In this document: one piece after another, positions 61,701 through 64,000 of the stretch
How positions within the stretch are numbered: position 1 is the first letter of the stretch
Layout of the letters: each line of letters begins with the position of its first letter
Origin: Xestospongia muta
Taxonomy: Eukaryota > Porifera > Demospongiae > Haplosclerida > Petrosiidae
Direction: 5' to 3'
DNA: 64,000 nt
NCBI GenBank assembly: GCA_963693285.1
Contig: OY848918.1
Coordinates: forward strand, 12,956,263-13,020,262
The notes under the pieces: model-generated
What the model saw: the letters and a program-made list of their open reading frames with translations, nothing else
Database searches by the model: none
Told to the model about the DNA's origin: nothing
Made by a program: the position numbers and the translations under genes

Positions 61701-64000
61701 TAACCGCATATTAAAACAATTTTTTGATTCTGAGCAATCTGAAGTACTGGTGTTAGTTGCTGACATGAATGAGCTGAGCAAAGACTGTATTAATCATGTC
61801 CGACTATTAATAGAGGAGAAGGAAGCCCTATGTAAGATCAAAGCTAACAAACTCATTTACGTTCTTCTACACTTTTCTTCCAACATGTTTTATACCCATT
61901 GTTATCCATCAATTTTCTTAAGTGGTTGGCAACATATATACCTTGATACTATTGGTGAAGCTAAAGCAGATTGTCATATTGATATACAAAAGTGGCTAAC
62001 ATATTGTTTACTTAAACAAAAACGAAGTAGTATTGGGCACATCGCCAGTCACACAGAGCCATACTTCGTCACTAAATCCATTATGATTACATGGCTACAC
62101 AACTTACTACCAAATGTATCAATGAGTATTGGCATTCAAAAGACTAAGGACATAGATAAACTTTGTGGAAACAAGACGATACATGACTGTTGGTACCAGC
62201 TACTTTTTGGCTTTGATAATATGATCAGTAATGTGATAATGGAACGATTTTTTTATTTCTGGCAACAAGATGCCACTAACAAGCTCTCACAACAAGCTGC
62301 TAGCTACTCAATGAAATATCATTCTAGTCGTACATTGTCCAACACCATCAAAACAACTGTTGAGAGTAGTTTTAAGGACATTGTCCTCTACCTACTCTCC
62401 ATTATTAATGACACAATGGCAATACATGCTATTCTTAAATGTAATGAAGATAACACTAATTGTGTTGTAGATTTGTTCTGTCAAATACTCTCCATTTTGC
62501 CAATACCCAAATCAATAGAAGAAATCAGACTAAAACTTCATGAGTTTAATCGACGATGTGATCACAGCAGGAGTGATATTTCATCACCAAAATTCCCATT
62601 CTTTATTTATGTTTTCCAATCTATGGAAGCAATTCTAAATAAAGCATTGAAACCTGTTGCAAGTACAGTAATAATTGATGATAACCAACAAAATAACAGG
62701 TCTGATGTTTTAAAGCTCAAAGGAGTTACTAATACTATAACAAAAAATGAGACTGATCTAGTTATTAACAAAATGAAGGAAATTTTTAATGAGTCTATAC
62801 TTGTAAGTATATTAAAAGGATTGTTAATAGAAATAATAATAATGTGTAATAATGTAGTCACAATTTTACAGCAATTTTTGTATTATTAAGTTAAAATGTG
62901 TTTTAATAGGAGGGAGATGATGACTATGCCCTTGTCTGTGTGGCCATTAAATTTATGAAAGAACATAATATCTGGGATGCCTACTTTCAAGATGCACTGT
63001 CCAAGCAGGTGTTGTTTAGAGAAATAGGATATTTCTCCCTACAATTTATTAACCAGCAGTTAATGAGTATTGAGTCAAGTAAGTAATCCTATGACTTACA
63101 CGTTAGTGGACTAGATAGTCAAGCAGTAGACTTATAATTGAAGACTTTCATGTATAGGTGTTTAAGTTAATCAATTGTTTCTATTTTAACTTAGCTTGTT
63201 AATCATTATTTCAATTAATAGATGATATGATTGGGAAGATGGCTCATCTACATTACCAACTAAGAATGTCCTTGTTTGATTCTAATTTATTATCAATTCT
63301 AAGACTACTTGATGAATGTGCCTCAAGAATTCCAGCCTGTACTGTCCCTGCAGATTTTAAACTTCAAGATGATACCTCTCTTTTCTGTATTGTCATTGAC
63401 ATGATTTACACATCACTGCTTAGCATCTGTGTACCTGAGACAACTTCAAATTCAATTTCAGAAATAAAGAATCTATTATCTTTATATTATCAAATGGTAT
63501 GTATTTGTGAACTGTGTTTGTATTACATGTGATTTTTTTATAGCTACATTTAATCAAGTTACCACTTCAATCACTAGAAATGATTTCATTTTCTCTGAAG
63601 AATAAACTGAGTTTTATAAGCATTGCATTTCATATCTATGAGTTGATGTCTACAGAAGAGAAAGGTGTCTTTCAGACATCATTTGAGGACTTTGTCTATA
63701 AACTTTCTAAAAATCTTAACAATGAACTTCTCTCAGTAAGTAAAAGGGATAAATATTTGAAGTCTTAAGCATTTAAATGTTAATTAGTATTATTTATATA
63801 ATATATAGATATATTATAGATATATAATATTGTTGATATATTAACAAACTACTTTATGTTAGGACACTCATCTCGAAGTCAACATACTTGTGGATAGTGT
63901 TGCAGGCTTTGCTTTCAATGATAGTGACAGCCTACATCTTGTGTTGTCAAAAACATGTCCATTGGAGTTTCATTCCATTTTAGGACACATCATACAACAT
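41670..64000 (+). CDS. RNF213-like: Gene C: Death-domain RNF213-like giant AAA+ protein (3' end outside window)
   Basis: An intact-looking paralogue of gene B. Leader exon 41587-41694 carries the ATG (41670) and eight codons; it joins in phase to exon 41747-42815. The acceptor at 41746 was chosen over 41754 because only it keeps the frame with the first exon. Then come 49 further exons matching B one for one, with all internal phases closing. Order: Death domain, N-terminal arm, AAA modules with GLPGSGKT, GETGVGKT and GPPGSSKT, and post-AAA region. The window ends in an exon (63863 onward) matching B 30104-30472, so the C-terminal region and possible SAM domains are not seen. Cytosolic AAA+ machine of the RNF213 family; the Death domain suggests coupling to innate or apoptotic signalling (inference). 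Confidence 0.87.
43738..44925. other. 1.2-kb intron of gene C
   Basis: Holds a 169-bp palindromic element (44270-44438). The rest is AT-rich without recognisable coding matches. Confidence 0.5.
44270..44438. mobile_element. 169-bp palindromic element (MITE-like), copy 2
   Basis: Starts GGTTATACAGGTTGTA and ends TAACCTGTATAACC. It shares with copy 1 the words AGCATAATACT, TTTTGATTA-TGATGTACTA and the mirrored AGTACATTAGTAAT, and has the same length of 169 bp. It sits in a different intron from copy 1, so the two are independent insertions rather than products of the gene duplication. Confidence 0.75.
44926..47757 (+). CDS. RNF213-like: Gene C part 2: N-terminal arm
   Basis: Exons 44926-45062, 45114-45233, 45798-45940, 45988-46067, 46305-46465, 46509-46662, 46750-46959, 47005-47094, 47214-47314, 47427-47649 and 47698-47757. 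Every one has exactly the length of its gene B counterpart, from 9237-9373 to 11954-12013. Helical protein without catalytic motifs. Conserved words with B include MLSWKD and ISIAMKF-like stretches, but identity is clearly lower than in the AAA4 half. Confidence 0.78.
45234..45797. other. Intron of gene C
   Basis: 564 nt of AT-rich DNA; nothing recognised. Confidence 0.5.
47945..48037. repeat. Partial copy of the 169-bp palindromic element
   Basis: Contains ATAATACTGTTTTGATTACT followed by AATGTACTATGTTTATGTAG, matching the left half of copies 1 and 2. The right half is missing or unrecognisable. It lies in the same 1.3-kb intron as the TA-flanked transposon but is separate from it. Confidence 0.6.
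48221..48943 (-). mobile_element. TA-flanked DNA transposon remnant (Tc1/mariner/IS630 type)
   Basis: Terminal inverted repeats CTCTGTCCAAGTTGAGTTGAG (48223-48243) and its complement (48921-48941) differ at one base, and each end is bounded by TA, the usual target duplication of this superfamily. Inside, the - strand (48607-48804 and flanking) encodes a helix-turn-helix-like start of a transposase: RGKRLRSQTKEVVGNVYDYF, then GPLKRTADATRAS, then a stop. At about 720 bp the catalytic DDE part is absent. It sits in the intron of gene C between exons 47698-47757 and 49038-49636 and is absent from the B intron, so it inserted after the duplication. Confidence 0.8.
49038..52613 (+). CDS. RNF213-like: Gene C part 3: helical region up to the first P-loop
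   Basis: Exons 49038-49636, 49698-50862, 51036-51165, 51225-51349, 51410-51553, 51601-51810, 51867-52265, 52321-52461 and 52511-52613. Lengths match gene B except exon 49698-50862 (nine residues shorter) and 51410-51553 (two longer). The end of exon 49698-50862 (NGMETFRQEYQLVTADLLHE) is nearly identical to B. The last exon ends VYGLPG, the first half of the Walker A motif. Confidence 0.78.
52614..52931. repeat. Intron of gene C with a duplicated exon end
   Basis: At 52701-52726 the sequence TTTTCAAGTTATGTATGGAC plus TTCCAG, followed by GTAAAA, repeats the end of exon 52511-52613 together with its donor. This copy is closer to the exon of gene B (TTTCAAGTTATTTATGGACT) than to the exon of C itself. 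Flanking intron words (ATAATTGAAGTTGTT) are also repeated. No such copy exists in the B intron. Confidence 0.65.
52932..55009 (+). CDS. RNF213-like: Gene C part 4: first P-loop AAA module (probably AAA2)
   Basis: Exons 52932-53119, 53165-53350, 53614-53833, 54146-54281, 54465-54654 and 54888-55009. The Walker A motif GLPGSGKT is completed by SGKTHYIK at 52932. The Walker B candidate NWFFFDYF again lacks the Glu. Compared with gene B the first exon is 9 nt longer and 54465-54654 is 21 nt shorter. Function as in gene B. Confidence 0.75.
55010..55392. other. Intron of gene C
   Basis: 383 nt against 52 nt in gene B (21567-21618). The extra sequence shows no terminal repeats or coding match that I can see. 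Confidence 0.5.
55393..56601 (+). CDS. RNF213-like: Gene C part 5: second AAA module (probably AAA3)
   Basis: Exons 55393-55678, 55727-56026, 56077-56152, 56285-56421 and 56521-56601. Walker A GETGVGKT and Walker B VFLDEINTCS are intact. Ahead of the last exon the acceptor tract is partly duplicated: AATACAGGTCTT occurs at about 56491 and again at 56515, and only the second is in frame with VFLDEIN. Predicted to be ATPase-active. Confidence 0.83.
56602..57664. other. 1.06-kb intron of gene C
   Basis: AT-rich. Its ends resemble the B intron 22825-23690 while the middle does not. No element recognised. Confidence 0.5.
57665..59616 (+). CDS. RNF213-like: Gene C part 6: third AAA module (probably AAA4)
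   Basis: Exons 57665-58705, 58912-59295 and 59380-59616, all equal in length to gene B. Walker A GPPGSSKT and Walker B VVLMDEAGLAED are intact. The sensor-like GITNKFLDAAKSNR follows. Protein identity to gene B is roughly 95 per cent in exon 58912-59295 by eye, and the intron 58706-58911 is also readily alignable with B 24732-24932. Confidence 0.86.
59668..62802 (+). CDS. RNF213-like: Gene C part 7: post-AAA4 region
   Basis: Exons 59668-60030, 60235-60471, 60959-61344 and 61497-62802, all with the same length as gene B. These contain SSELPKMEKPFLNRFEKY, LMTPEALVLHSEHL and HHFSLGQLIQ, and in the large exon VLVLVADMNELSKDC. Gene A shares these blocks up to the point where its coiled coil begins. 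The intron 60031-60234 carries a roughly 95-nt tandem duplication that includes a second CAG/TAG-like acceptor tract (near 60116 and 60211). Confidence 0.8.
60472..60958. other. Intron of gene C
   Basis: 487 nt; its beginning and end align with the B intron 26802-27142, and the middle is extra sequence without a recognised element. Confidence 0.5.
62910..64000 (+). CDS. RNF213-like: Gene C part 8: helical region, cut by the window edge
   Basis: Exons 62910-63078, 63222-63496, 63544-63735 and 63863 to beyond 64000. These match B exons 29173-29344, 29503-29777, 29832-30023 and 30104-30472. The first is 3 nt shorter and uses donor AAGTAAGT in place of CAGGTAAGT. No zinc-finger spacing is seen in this part. 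Confidence 0.78.

Noticed and set aside
1..64000. CRISPR arrays, bacterial operons or prophage
   Set aside because: Spliced genes throughout, no regularly spaced direct repeats, no ribosome-binding sites; the DNA is eukaryotic.
1..64000. tRNA or rRNA genes
   Set aside because: No cloverleaf with a GTTCRA-type T-loop and no rRNA core words were noticed by eye; a tRNAscan run would settle this.

Overview
This window is eukaryotic, AT-rich and intron-dense. Exons are mostly 60-400 nt with ordinary GT-AG introns, and many introns are only 45-150 nt. The domain mix (giant RNF213/mysterin-type AAA+ proteins carrying a Death domain and SAM domains, plus a TKL-like kinase) and the compact introns suggest an early-branching metazoan, most likely a demosponge such as Amphimedon. 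That assignment is inference; no species-specific marker was seen. Every gene recognised is on the + strand.

Layout. (1) Gene A, positions 14-3260: the 3' part of an RNF213-like gene. In its last exon the RNF213 post-AAA region runs into a coiled coil and then a complete protein kinase domain. (2) 3261-5850: intergenic scar zone with decayed pieces of the same genes, including kinase pieces on both strands, and simple repeats. (3) 5773-6943: a ruined 5' end of gene B. The start codon is ATG->ATA, a hairpin element sits inside the exon, and there are stops, a deletion and an inserted repeat. (4) Gene B, 7062-39316: about 73 exons, otherwise mostly open, encoding about 5,400 residues. The order is N-terminal arm, three P-loop AAA modules, a long helical region without a visible RING or RZ finger, an RNF213-type C-terminal region and two SAM domains. 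(5) 39317-41586: a second scar zone, homologous in part to the first. (6) Gene C, 41587 to beyond the right edge: an intact-looking paralogue of B, exon for exon, with its Death-domain N-terminus preserved. The window ends inside the exon that matches B exon 30104-30472.

B and C form a tandem pair with a spacing of about 34-36 kb. Almost every exon matches in length and phase. The AAA4/post-AAA half is much more alike, introns included, than the N-terminal arm, which suggests gene conversion. Several small inverted-repeat elements and one 723-bp TA-flanked DNA transposon remnant lie in introns and flanks.

In vertebrates RNF213 is a giant AAA+ E3 ligase of antimicrobial defence (established knowledge). 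Here the family seems to exist as a tandem array in which the catalytic zinc modules are not visible and signalling domains (Death, SAM, kinase) are attached instead. This is the most interesting feature of the window. Exon boundaries were set by hand from splice consensus, reading phase and B-versus-C comparison; the weakest stretch is 31166-31486.
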